Below, piece after piece: positions 1 to 6,404 of a stretch of DNA of 6,404 nt. Below the pieces are notes generated by a model, which worked only from the letters and a program-made list of their open reading frames with translations, had not been told where the DNA came from and did not search any database. The position numbers were made by a program, and so were the translations under genes. How positions within the stretch are numbered: the first letter of the stretch is position 1; the number at the start of each line of letters is the position of its first letter. Source of the stretch: Planctomycetota bacterium (lineage in GTDB: Bacteria; Planctomycetota; Planctomycetia; Gemmatales; Gemmataceae); assembly GCA_018970845.1 (NCBI GenBank), contig JAGWVO010000210.1, positions 1 through 6,404 of the forward strand, read 5' to 3'.

Positions 1-378
1 CAATATAATCCGACGCTGCTCGCCAATTTTGACAAGCCGACGGTCACCAGGGGAATTTGCCGCCGGGAGGCCTCCGCGACGGTCCAGCAGTCGCTCGCCC
101 TGATGAATGACAATTTCATCCTCGTGAATTCGCGTCGTTGCGCCGCGAGGATCCTGAATGCCGTGCCGACACCCTCCGAGCAGGTCCGCCAAGCTTGGAT
201 TCTGGTGATGGGCCGGCTTCCCGCCGCGGAGGAAACCGACTGGTGCGCCGAATCACTCGCGCGGCAGGCCGGGGCCCACATGGCTTCCGGCCAAACCGCG
301 GCTGAAGCGCACAAGCTGGCTCTTGCCGGGCTTTGCCAAATCCTTTGGTCGAGCAACGAATTCCTTTACCTTCGATGA
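1..378 (+). CDS. PSD1 (DUF1553) domain protein, C-terminal end only (5' truncated by window)
   Basis: The reading frame is open from base 1 to a TGA at 376-378 and gives the last 125 residues of a longer protein. The start of this stretch (LLANFDKPTVTRGICRRE, then SATVQQSLALMNDNF) matches the family pattern at the end of PSD1/DUF1553, where a 'FD.PD...C..R..STV..QAL.LLN..F' block is followed by a helical tail. The tail ends in NEFLYLR, close to the EFLYYR that ends the large cytochrome protein downstream, so the two are probably paralogs. In this family PSD1 normally follows a PSCyt2 and often a PSCyt1 haem domain in an exported protein. Those parts would lie upstream, so haem binding and the signal peptide cannot be judged here. 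The biochemical role of the family is not established. Its stop codon touches the Shine-Dalgarno site of the next gene, which places both in one operon. Family assignment is fairly secure; architecture is inferred. Confidence 0.85.
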   Translation, partial: QYNPTLLANFDKPTVTRGICRREASATVQQSLALMNDNFILVNSRRCAARILNAVPTPSEQVRQAWILVMGRLPAAEETDWCAESLARQAGAHMASGQTAAEAHKLALAGLCQILWSSNEFLYLR

Positions 379-383
379 GGAGG
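378..383 (+). promoter_or_regulatory. Shine-Dalgarno site for the first DUF1501 gene
   Basis: A perfect AGGAGG begins on the last base of the upstream TGA stop (376-378). It decides the start of the next gene: ATG at 389 lies 5 bases downstream and ATG at 386 only 2, so 389 is preferred. Overlap of the site with the upstream stop suggests that ribosomes finishing the PSD1 gene feed directly into this one. Confidence 0.75.
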
Positions 384-388
384 GGATG

Positions 389-1795
389 ATGGCCAATCCA
401 TTCCAGTTTCATCGCCGGGTCATGCTGGAAAGATCCGGGTTTGGCATCGGCGCGTTCGCCCTTGGCAGCCTCTTGTCGCCCGACGCCGCGGCGGCGCCAT
501 CTCCCCGCCTGGCTCCCCGCCAGGGGCATCACCCGGCAGCCGCCAAGTCGGTGATCATGCTGTTCCAGAACGGAGGTCCCAGCCCCATGGACCTCTTCGA
601 CCCCAAACCCGCCCTGAAGAAGCGCCACGGGGAGAAGGTTGACATCCGAAACGCCATGGCTGGGAACACGGAACCCCTCATGGGCAGTCCGTTCGCATTC
701 CGCAAGCATGGCAACTCAGGCATCGAATTTTCGGAACTGCTGCCCAACCTCGCCACGCTCGCCGATGACATGTGCGTGGTGCGGTCGCTGTATCATGACG
801 ATCCGAACCATCCCGGCGGCACCTACATGCTTTGCACGGGTAACAGGCGGCCGGGGCGCCCTTCCCTGGGTTCCTGGGTTGTCTACGGCCTGGGAACCGA
901 AAACCAGAACCTGCCGGCATTCGTCTGCCTGCGCGAGCCTTCCGTGTTTCATTCGGGAGGTTCCATGCAAATATCCAGCGCCTGGCTTCCGAGCCTCTAC
1001 CGTGGCACGGAATTGCGCACGGAGGGAGAACCTGTCCTCAACCTCGTCTCGCCCGCCGGCATGCCCGAGGCGGTCAGGGCCGACTCGATGCGATTGCTGG
1101 AGCGTCTTAACGCGAGGCACTTGAACGACTTCCCCGGAAACTCGGAACTCGAGGCGCGGGCGCGGAACTTCGAGCTTGCCGCCCGCATGCAGCTAGAGGC
1201 GGCCCGGGAACTCGACCTTTCCGGGGAATCCGACCACACCCGCGATTCCTACGGGCTCAATCACCCGGTCACGGCAAGCTATGGCCGGAAGTGCCTCATG
1301 GCCCGGCGGTTGGTCGAGCGCGGCGTGAGATTCGTCAAGATCCTGGCTCCGGCACCGCACAATTCCTGGGACCACCACGGGGACATCAATAACCGGTTGC
1401 CGAAGTTGTGCCGCCAGGTCGACCAGCCTTCCGCCGCCCTGATTGCCGACCTGAAAAGTCGCGGCCTGCTCGATACCACCATCGTGCTGTGGGTGGGCGA
1501 ATTCGGAAGGATGCCCATATCACAGGGTGGTAATGGCCGGGACCACAACCCGCACGGCTTCACGGCACTCATCGCCGGCGGGGGGTTCAAGGCCGGCCAT
1601 GTCCGTGGCGCCACCGACGATCTCGGCTACAGAGCCGTGACGGACCGCGTCAGCGTTCCCGACCTCATGGCGACCGTGCTTCACCAACTCGGCCTCGACC
1701 ACGACCGCCTCAGCTTCCCCAACCACGGGGTGGATGAGACACTGACGGAATCACGCATCACGGGAGCGAGGGTCGTCCATGAGGTGATCGCGTGA
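389..1795 (+). CDS. DUF1501 family protein (alkaline phosphatase/sulfatase-like fold), Tat-exported
   Basis: This encodes 468 residues, a typical length for DUF1501. The N-terminus has a twin-arginine pair (HRRVML, R9-R10) followed by a hydrophobic, Gly/Ala-rich stretch and an Ala-rich region (DAAAAP), which is a Tat-type signal; the mature protein should be periplasmic. Family motifs appear in order: QNGGPSPMDLFDPKP (about residues 60-74), GSWVVYGLGTENQNLP, WDHHGD (327-332), GEFGRMP (370-376), GRDHNPHGF (383-391) and HQLGLDH near the end. The Asp and His positions in these blocks are the expected metal ligands if the fold assignment to the alkaline phosphatase superfamily holds; no substrate is known. 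The start at 389 (or 386) is chosen over an in-frame ATG at 323 because AGGAGG lies at 378-383 and the Tat motif then sits close to the N-terminus. It overlaps the next gene by 4 bases. Compared with the second DUF1501 gene here, the first motif has Pro where that one has His. Confidence 0.93.
   Translation: MANPFQFHRRVMLERSGFGIGAFALGSLLSPDAAAAPSPRLAPRQGHHPAAAKSVIMLFQNGGPSPMDLFDPKPALKKRHGEKVDIRNAMAGNTEPLMGSPFAFRKHGNSGIEFSELLPNLATLADDMCVVRSLYHDDPNHPGGTYMLCTGNRRPGRPSLGSWVVYGLGTENQNLPAFVCLREPSVFHSGGSMQISSAWLPSLYRGTELRTEGEPVLNLVSPAGMPEAVRADSMRLLERLNARHLNDFPGNSELEARARNFELAARMQLEAARELDLSGESDHTRDSYGLNHPVTASYGRKCLMARRLVERGVRFVKILAPAPHNSWDHHGDINNRLPKLCRQVDQPSAALIADLKSRGLLDTTIVLWVGEFGRMPISQGGNGRDHNPHGFTALIAGGGFKAGHVRGATDDLGYRAVTDRVSVPDLMATVLHQLGLDHDRLSFPNHGVDETLTESRITGARVVHEVIA
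1781..1789 (+). promoter_or_regulatory. Extended Shine-Dalgarno site for the PSCyt/PSD1 gene, inside the preceding gene
   Basis: GAGGTGATC is a nine-base perfect complement to the usual bacterial 16S rRNA 3' end (GATCACCTC). Its GAGG core is 7 bases before the GTG at 1792. It supports the GTG start in the absence of any nearby in-frame ATG; the next in-frame Met is residue 17, inside the signal peptide. Confidence 0.7.
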
Positions 1796-4700
1796 AAACT
1801 CCCTGGATATGGTTCGCCGCGACCGCGCCGCTGGCCGTCATGCCGGCCGGGATGTCCCATGCTTCCGAGGAATTCGAGAAGCATGTCCGACCGCTTTTGG
1901 TTGAGAAGTGCCTGTCTTGCCATGGCGCGGAGAAACAAAAGGCCGGATTGCGCCTCGACACCGCGGCGGGTTGGAAAACCGGCGGGGAAAGCGGTCCTGC
2001 CATCGTGCCCGGCCAACCCGGACAGAGCCTCCTGATCAAGGCGCTCAACGGCAGCGACGGCATCAAGCTGATGCCGCCCAAGGGAAAGCTCGGCGACCGT
2101 GACATCGCCCTGCTGACCCGGTGGGTGGCCGGTGGGGCCGCCGACCCGCGCGAAGGGCCGGCGACAACGGCCAAGGCCGACAACTGGCCGGCGGAATTCC
2201 GCAAGAGGCTTGACTGGTGGAGCCTGAAGCCGCTGCGACCGGTCGCCGAACCTCCGCAGGCGGACGATGGATGGGGCAGCGACCCGATCGACCGCTTCAT
2301 CGGCAAGGCCCTCGGTTCAGCGGGACTCAAGCCGGCGCCGCCGGCCGATCCGGCCGTGCTGCTCAGGCGATTGTCATTCGTGCTGACGGGCCTGCCTCCC
2401 GCCGCATCCACCCGCGCGCGTTTCGAGGAATCGCTTGCCCGGGATCCGCGGGCCGCCTACGGGCGTCTTGTCGACGAGTTGCTTGCCTCACCCCATTTCG
2501 GTGAACGGTTCGCCAGGCACTGGATGGATGTCGTCCGCTACACCGACACCTACGGCTACGAGTGGGACAATCCGGCCAAGGGATCGCATGAGTACCGCGA
2601 TTACCTGATCAGGGCTTTCAACGCGGACCTGCCTTATGATCGATTCCTCCGGGAGCAGGTCGCGGGCGACCTGATGGCCGAACCCCGCGTCAATCGCGGC
2701 CAAGGCATCAATGAAAGCCTGATCGGGCCGATGTTCTTCCACATGGGCGAGCACCGCCACGGCAGCAGCCTCGAGTTCAACGGCGTGCACCAGGAAATGG
2801 TGAACAACAAGGTCGACGCCTTTTCCAAAGCCTTTTTGGCGATGACGGTGGCCTGCTCCCGGTGCCACGACCACAAGCTCGAGGCGGTTTCGCAGCGCGA
2901 TTACTACGCGCTTGGCGCCGTGTTCATGACTCCTCGCTGGACCTCCCGCGTGGTCGACGCCCCGGGAAAGAACGACAAGGCGATCTCTCGGCTATCGGGA
3001 TTGCGCTCGGAAATCCGCGCCGCCATGGCGGGCGAGTGGAGGCGAGTGGCCGGCGGACCGGAAGGCTGGCCCGCGGGCCGCTGGAAGACGGCCCTGCCCG
3101 ACAAGCCAGCAATCGAGGATATTTCCTATCCCCTCAAGCGCCTCAACTCGCCGGGCGACATGAGGGACCACTGGGCGGCCCTCGCGGCGCAGTGGCGAAC
3201 CGAGCGCGACAGGCGCGCCGCCCTGAACAAGGGCTTCACCATCCTTGCCGACTTCGAAAGGCCGGGGTTCCCCTCCGGCTGGCTGGCGGAAGGCGACGGC
3301 TTGAAATCCGGATATGTGGATGACGGCACGCCGCTGATTTCCCTTCGGGGCGATGAGGTTTTCTCCCGGTTGCTGCCTCGCGGCTACCATACCCACGCCC
3401 TTTCGTCGAAGCTGCCCGGATCGCTGAGGATGCCACCAGACGACCGGGTTCCGGGCAGGAATGTGAGCCTCAGGCTCGCGGGCGGGGAGTTCGGCGGCCA
3501 CCTGGAAGTGCACGAGAACGCCTTCCAGGGCGAGCAGATAAGGTTCCTCAAGAACATCGAACCCGCCTGGGTCAGCTTCGCCGACAAGGCTCCCGTCAAT
3601 GGAATCACCCGGTTCACGCGGGAATTCGCCACGGCCTCGCTCAACCCGAACTTTCCCCCAAGGACCGGCCTTGCGGGAGGATTGCCCAACAACGACTTCG
3701 GCCACGACAAGCGCAGTTGGATCAGCATCACCGGAATCGTCGCCCACGATGCCGGCGCGGCGCCGGCCGACAATCTCGAGGCGTTCGCCCAACTGTACGC
3801 CGGCGAGCCTCCCGCGACATCAGCGGATGTCGCCCGGAAAGTGGATGCCTGGCTGGGCGGCGCGGTGCTGCGGTGGTGCGCGGGAACGCCACGGCCGGGC
3901 GACGGGCAGGTGGTCAACTGGCTTCTCTCGGCCAAGCTGCTCCCGAACCGGGCCGAGGCCGGCACTCCCCTGGCGCGGCTGTTGGCGGAGTACCGGGAAG
4001 TGGAGAATTCGATCGAATTCGCCAGGACGGTGAACGGCATGGACGAACGCGAGTGGGCCAAGGCGGGCCTGGCGTTCAACGCCCGCGGCAATGTCGATTC
4101 CGTGGGGCCGGCGGTGAGCCCGGATTTTCTCTCCATGTTCGCGGGCGGTCATTCCGTGGCGGCGGCCGCCGGCAGCGGAAGGATGGAATTGGCCGACTCG
4201 CTGCTGAGGTCCGATCACCCGCTGACGGCGAGGGTGTATGCCAACCGCCTCTGGCACTGGATCATGGGCTCGGGAATCGTCGCAACACCGGACGATTTCG
4301 GCAGGCTGGGCGGAAGGCCCAGCCACCCGGAACTGCTCGACCACCTGGCCAACCTGCTGATCCGCGAGGGCTGGTCGACCAAGCGGTTCGTCCGCAGGCT
4401 GCTGCTCACGGAAACATTCCGCCAATCAGGATTGGCGACCGAGGCGGCGCGCGCCCGGGATCCGGCCAACCTGCTGAGGCATCACTACCCCATGCGAAGG
4501 CTCGAGGCCGAGGCCGTTCGAGACAGCATGCTCGCCGTTTCCGGCCGGCTTGATCCGACCCTTCATGGCCGGCCGATCCTTCCCCACCGCGTGGCCGAGG
4601 ATGGCGCGAAGCGGTTGTACTCCGGCCCGCTTGACGGAAATGGGCGCAGGTCGATCTACCTCCAGATTTCGATCATGGAACCCCCGAAGTTCCTGGTCGG

Positions 4701-5043
4701 ATTCAACCTTCCCGACCCGCGCCTGCCGACGGGCCGACGCGACGAGACCAATGTTCCGGCCCAGGCGCTGATCCTCCTCAATGATCCGTTCGTGGAACAG
4801 ATGGCCAGGCATTGGGGAAAGGCCCTGGTGAAAGCGCCGCATGCCAGCCCCGAGGACCGCGTGCGCGACATGTTCGCGTCGGCCTTCAGCCGGGTTCCGG
4901 ATGAAGCCGAGCTCCGCCGCTGGAGCGACGCGGCGAACGGGTTCAAGTCGACAGGCGGTTCGGGGCTGATGGAGGATGAGGCGGCGTGGACCCGACTGGC
5001 CCACGCCCTTTTCAACACCAAGGAATTTCTTTATTACCGCTGA
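1792..5043 (+). CDS. PSCyt1-PSCyt2-PSD1 multidomain c-type cytochrome protein with central beta-sandwich insert
   Basis: This encodes 1083 residues from a GTG start that overlaps the previous stop (GTGA). Residues 1-24 form a Sec signal peptide with likely cleavage after SHA. PSCyt1 (about 26-115) carries a covalent haem c site, CLSCH at 40-44, with a likely axial Met94 in LMPPKGKL. A linker holds the common WSLKPLR motif (143-149). PSCyt2/DUF1549 spans about 164-375 (ERFARHWMDVVRYTDTYGYE, then LPYDRFLREQVAGDL) and ends with the family's second CxxCH, CSRCHDHK at 355-362. Residues about 484-655 look like a beta-sandwich insert. PSD1/DUF1553 covers about 800-1075, with LTARVYANRLWHWIMGSGIV, RRLEAEAVRDSMLAVSGRLD and TNVPAQALILLNDPF. 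At 1083 residues it is at the large end for this architecture because of the insert. It is predicted to be periplasmic. An electron-transfer or oxidoreductase role is inferred from the haem sites; substrate and partner are unknown, though the flanking DUF1501 genes are the obvious partners. Confidence 0.95.
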   Translation: MKTPWIWFAATAPLAVMPAGMSHASEEFEKHVRPLLVEKCLSCHGAEKQKAGLRLDTAAGWKTGGESGPAIVPGQPGQSLLIKALNGSDGIKLMPPKGKLGDRDIALLTRWVAGGAADPREGPATTAKADNWPAEFRKRLDWWSLKPLRPVAEPPQADDGWGSDPIDRFIGKALGSAGLKPAPPADPAVLLRRLSFVLTGLPPAASTRARFEESLARDPRAAYGRLVDELLASPHFGERFARHWMDVVRYTDTYGYEWDNPAKGSHEYRDYLIRAFNADLPYDRFLREQVAGDLMAEPRVNRGQGINESLIGPMFFHMGEHRHGSSLEFNGVHQEMVNNKVDAFSKAFLAMTVACSRCHDHKLEAVSQRDYYALGAVFMTPRWTSRVVDAPGKNDKAISRLSGLRSEIRAAMAGEWRRVAGGPEGWPAGRWKTALPDKPAIEDISYPLKRLNSPGDMRDHWAALAAQWRTERDRRAALNKGFTILADFERPGFPSGWLAEGDGLKSGYVDDGTPLISLRGDEVFSRLLPRGYHTHALSSKLPGSLRMPPDDRVPGRNVSLRLAGGEFGGHLEVHENAFQGEQIRFLKNIEPAWVSFADKAPVNGITRFTREFATASLNPNFPPRTGLAGGLPNNDFGHDKRSWISITGIVAHDAGAAPADNLEAFAQLYAGEPPATSADVARKVDAWLGGAVLRWCAGTPRPGDGQVVNWLLSAKLLPNRAEAGTPLARLLAEYREVENSIEFARTVNGMDEREWAKAGLAFNARGNVDSVGPAVSPDFLSMFAGGHSVAAAAGSGRMELADSLLRSDHPLTARVYANRLWHWIMGSGIVATPDDFGRLGGRPSHPELLDHLANLLIREGWSTKRFVRRLLLTETFRQSGLATEAARARDPANLLRHHYPMRRLEAEAVRDSMLAVSGRLDPTLHGRPILPHRVAEDGAKRLYSGPLDGNGRRSIYLQISIMEPPKFLVGFNLPDPRLPTGRRDETNVPAQALILLNDPFVEQMARHWGKALVKAPHASPEDRVRDMFASAFSRVPDEAELRRWSDAANGFKSTGGSGLMEDEAAWTRLAHALFNTKEFLYYR
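3241..3756 (+). other. Beta-sandwich-like insert domain within the PSCyt/PSD1 protein (residues about 484-655)
   Basis: Between PSCyt2 and PSD1 the protein holds a segment that starts ILADFERPGFPSGWLAEGDG and ends RSWISITGIVAHDAG, followed by an Ala/Gly/Pro linker. It alternates polar and hydrophobic residues, is rich in Gly, and has blocks such as NVSLRLAGGEFGGHLEVHEN and an AWVSF strand. This layout resembles the jelly-roll ligand-binding modules seen in some planctomycete members of this family ('DFE..G..W...G' opening, then '...GG.V.LV.D.F..IR' and a late 'A.I.I..I...D'). A carbohydrate-binding role is an inference from that resemblance only. The reading frame continues through it without a break or an obvious change in base composition, so it is part of the native protein and not a recent insertion. 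Confidence 0.5.
4005..4020. repeat. Perfect 16-bp palindrome inside the PSCyt/PSD1 coding region
   Basis: GAATTCGATCGAATTC equals its own reverse complement over all 16 bases; the flanking bases (A at 4004, G at 4021) do not extend it. It encodes part of E-N-S-I-E-F-A (residues 738-744), just upstream of the PSD1 domain. It could be a protein-binding site or chance; no intergenic or promoter context supports a regulatory role. Confidence 0.6.
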
Positions 5044-5050
5044 AAGGCGA

Positions 5051-5056
5051 GGGAGG
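5051..5056 (+). promoter_or_regulatory. Shine-Dalgarno site for the second DUF1501 gene
   Basis: GGGAGG lies 4 bases before the ATG at 5061, in the 17-base gap after the TGA at 5041-5043. The gap is too short for a promoter or terminator, so the gene is expected to be read from the same transcript. Confidence 0.65.
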
Positions 5057-5060
5057 CGTC

Positions 5061-6404
5061 ATGAACGGCAGCGGCGGAACCGGGCGACATTATCGTGGCG
5101 AAGTCGCGCTTCCCTGCAGGCGGGACTGGCTGCGGGGTGCCTCGATGGGATTCGGCTGGCTGGCCCTCAACGGCCTCCTCGCGGACCGGGCCGGTGCCGA
5201 AACACACCACGCGGCCAAGGCCAGGAGCGTCATCTTCTGCTTCATGGACGGCGGCCCCAGCCATGTGGACACCTTCGATCCCAAGCCCATGCTCAAGATT
5301 CGCGAGGGGCAAAGGATCGGGCAGTCGGCAGTCTCCAGGAAGTCGCAGTCGGCTCCCAACCGGGTCTGGCTTGGCAGCCCCTGGGAATTCCGCCAGAGGG
5401 GCCGTTCCGGCCTATGGGTGAGCGACCTTTTCCCCCACCTCGCGGGCGTGGCCGACGAACTTTGCGTCGTCAATTCGATGGTCGGGGAACTCCCGCTGCA
5501 CGGCCAATCGAACCTGCTCCTGCACACGGGGCGAAGCCTCGGCCAGGCGCCCAGCTTCGGTTCATGGGTCTCCTACGGGCTGGGTTCGGAGAACCGGAAC
5601 CTGCCCGGTTACATCGTGCTCAACAACGACTGGGTGCCCAATGGCGGACTCGAGAACTTCGGAAGCTCGTTCCTGCCGGCGAGCCACCAGGCCACGGCGA
5701 TGCGCGCCAAGGGCGTTCCCGTGGACAACATCCTTCCCCGGGACGCCGCCGATGTGCAACGACGCAAGCTGGCGCTGGTGACCGAGCAAGACAAGGCCTT
5801 CGCCCGCCTGGCGCCGGAACCGGGAAGAATCGAGGGAGCCATCGCGAACCTTGAAACCGCCTTCCGCATGCAGGCCGAGGTTCCCGCGCTGGCCGACATC
5901 AGCTCCGAACCGGAAAGCATCCGCCGGCTTTACGGGGTCGACTCCAAGGACGAGCACCAGAGGTACTACGCCACCCAGGCCATCCGGGCCAGGCGCATGG
6001 TCGAGGCCGGTGTGCGTTTCATCGAGATCACCTGTCCGAGCTTCGATGGCAACAACTCCCCATGGGACCAGCACGGGATGCTCAAGGTTAACCATGAGAA
6101 GAACGCGCGCGTCACCGAGCAATCGGTCGCCGCGCTCATCATCGACCTCAAGAGGAGGGGCCTGCTCGGCCAGACGATCATCCTGTGGGCCGGCGAGATG
6201 GGCCGCACGCCGCACACGCCCGCGGTCGGCCCCAATTGCGGCCGCGACCACCATGTCAACGGCTTCACCCTGTTCCTGGCGGGCGGCGGCTTCAGGGCCG
6301 GCTCGGCCTTCGGGCAAACCGACGAATTCGGCAACGCCGCCGTCGTGAATCCGCTCACCGTCCACGACATCCACGCCACCATCCTGCACCAGCTCGGCCT
6401 CGAC
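5061..6404 (+). CDS. Second DUF1501 family protein, Tat-exported (3' truncated by window)
   Basis: The frame is open from ATG 5061 to the window edge (448 codons, no stop). The N-terminus carries a clear Tat signal: CRRDWLRGASMGFGWLAL with the arginine pair at residues 20-21, then an Ala-rich end (DRAGAETHH). DUF1501 motifs follow in order: FMDGGPSHVDTFDPKP (61-76), GSWVSYGLGSENRNLP, a YYATQAIRARRMVEAGVRFIEI block, WDQHG (335-339), GEMGRTP (378-384), GRDHHVNGF (394-402) and HQLGLD at the edge. Family members usually run only a few dozen residues further (an 'R..G.D.RLT' tail), so little is missing. The alkaline phosphatase superfamily assignment implies metal-dependent chemistry on an exported substrate, but none is known. 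It is a diverged paralog of the DUF1501 gene at 389-1795. Its motif GGPSHVDTFD is the more canonical of the two; GEMGRTP has Met where the family mostly has Phe. Confidence 0.93.
   Translation, partial: MNGSGGTGRHYRGEVALPCRRDWLRGASMGFGWLALNGLLADRAGAETHHAAKARSVIFCFMDGGPSHVDTFDPKPMLKIREGQRIGQSAVSRKSQSAPNRVWLGSPWEFRQRGRSGLWVSDLFPHLAGVADELCVVNSMVGELPLHGQSNLLLHTGRSLGQAPSFGSWVSYGLGSENRNLPGYIVLNNDWVPNGGLENFGSSFLPASHQATAMRAKGVPVDNILPRDAADVQRRKLALVTEQDKAFARLAPEPGRIEGAIANLETAFRMQAEVPALADISSEPESIRRLYGVDSKDEHQRYYATQAIRARRMVEAGVRFIEITCPSFDGNNSPWDQHGMLKVNHEKNARVTEQSVAALIIDLKRRGLLGQTIILWAGEMGRTPHTPAVGPNCGRDHHVNGFTLFLAGGGFRAGSAFGQTDEFGNAAVVNPLTVHDIHATILHQLGLD

Noticed and set aside
323..388. Upstream in-frame ATG at 323 as the start of the first DUF1501 gene
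   Set aside because: It would overlap the PSD1 gene by 56 bases and push the twin-arginine motif to about residue 31, while AGGAGG sits right before the ATGs at 386/389.
379..388. Possible promoter or terminator in the junctions between genes (also 5044-5060)
   Set aside because: The gaps are 10 and 17 bases and hold only ribosome sites; no -35/-10 pair or hairpin with T-tract fits.
1758..2411. Minus-strand open frame (217 codons) across the DUF1501/cytochrome junction
   Set aside because: It overlaps the signal peptide and the CxxCH-coding region of the cytochrome gene and has no domain or convincing ribosome site.
3751..3767. Strong GC hairpin (7-bp arms, 3-base loop) that could look like a terminator
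   Set aside because: It is inside the coding region, encodes an Ala/Gly/Pro linker, and has no following T-tract.
2992..3792. Long minus-strand open frame (266 codons), and a further one at 3384-4136, opposite the cytochrome gene
   Set aside because: Both lie wholly inside the PSCyt/PSD1 reading frame, have no recognisable motif, and are typical of antisense frames in such base composition.
4976..5854. Plus-strand open frame of 292 codons spanning the end of the cytochrome gene and the start of the second DUF1501 gene
   Set aside because: Its translation is Arg/Gly/Pro-rich low-complexity sequence; the other frame from 5061 gives a Tat signal and alkaline-phosphatase-type motifs.
126..6329. 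Ten GAATTC sites in 6.4 kb of G+C-rich DNA, far above random expectation
   Set aside because: Eight of the ten are in-frame Glu-Phe codons (GAA TTC), so preference for TTC and EF-rich motifs such as GEFG and NEF explains most of them; at most it shows no avoidance of that site.
5562..6389. Long minus-strand open frame (275 codons) opposite the second DUF1501 gene
   Set aside because: The + strand frame here carries ordered DUF1501 motifs and is open from a good ribosome site at 5061; the antisense frame shows no recognisable domain and is a usual shadow in G+C-rich coding DNA.

Overview
This 6.4-kb, G+C-rich window (roughly two-thirds G+C by eye) is filled by four genes, all on the + strand and packed almost without gaps. 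It reads as the interior of one operon cut at both ends. The gene families (PSCyt1, PSCyt2/DUF1549, PSD1/DUF1553 and DUF1501) are hallmark expanded families of Planctomycetota and Verrucomicrobiota, so the source is very probably a high-GC member of that superphylum. The sequence alone does not decide which phylum. Every gene has a good Shine-Dalgarno site.

Layout: (1) positions 1-378, the last 125 codons of a PSD1 (DUF1553) protein whose start lies upstream of the window; (2) 389-1795, a complete DUF1501 protein with a twin-arginine (Tat)-type signal; (3) 1792-5043, a complete 1083-residue protein with a Sec signal peptide, an N-terminal PSCyt1 c-type haem domain (CLSCH), PSCyt2 (with a second CSRCH), a central beta-sandwich-like insert and a C-terminal PSD1; (4) 5061 to the right edge, a second Tat-type DUF1501 protein, open to position 6404 and lacking only its last few dozen residues. 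No stretch of 300 bases is without a gene, and I see no RNA genes, mobile elements, CRISPR arrays, promoters or terminators.

The arrangement is a tandem repeat of one two-gene module: [PSD1 protein, DUF1501] then [PSCyt1-PSCyt2-PSD1, DUF1501]. Each module pairs a Sec-exported, probably haem-bearing protein with a Tat-exported protein of the alkaline-phosphatase/sulfatase fold class. The junctions (a Shine-Dalgarno site touching a stop codon, a 4-base GTGA overlap, and a 17-base gap) indicate co-transcription and probably translational coupling. The pairs are known from planctomycete and verrucomicrobial genomes, where they are often near sulfatases and polysaccharide-degradation genes, but no biochemical role is firmly established. 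The most notable points are the module duplication, the divergence of the two DUF1501 paralogs at their motif positions, the beta-sandwich insert in the cytochrome protein, and a perfect 16-bp palindrome inside that gene.
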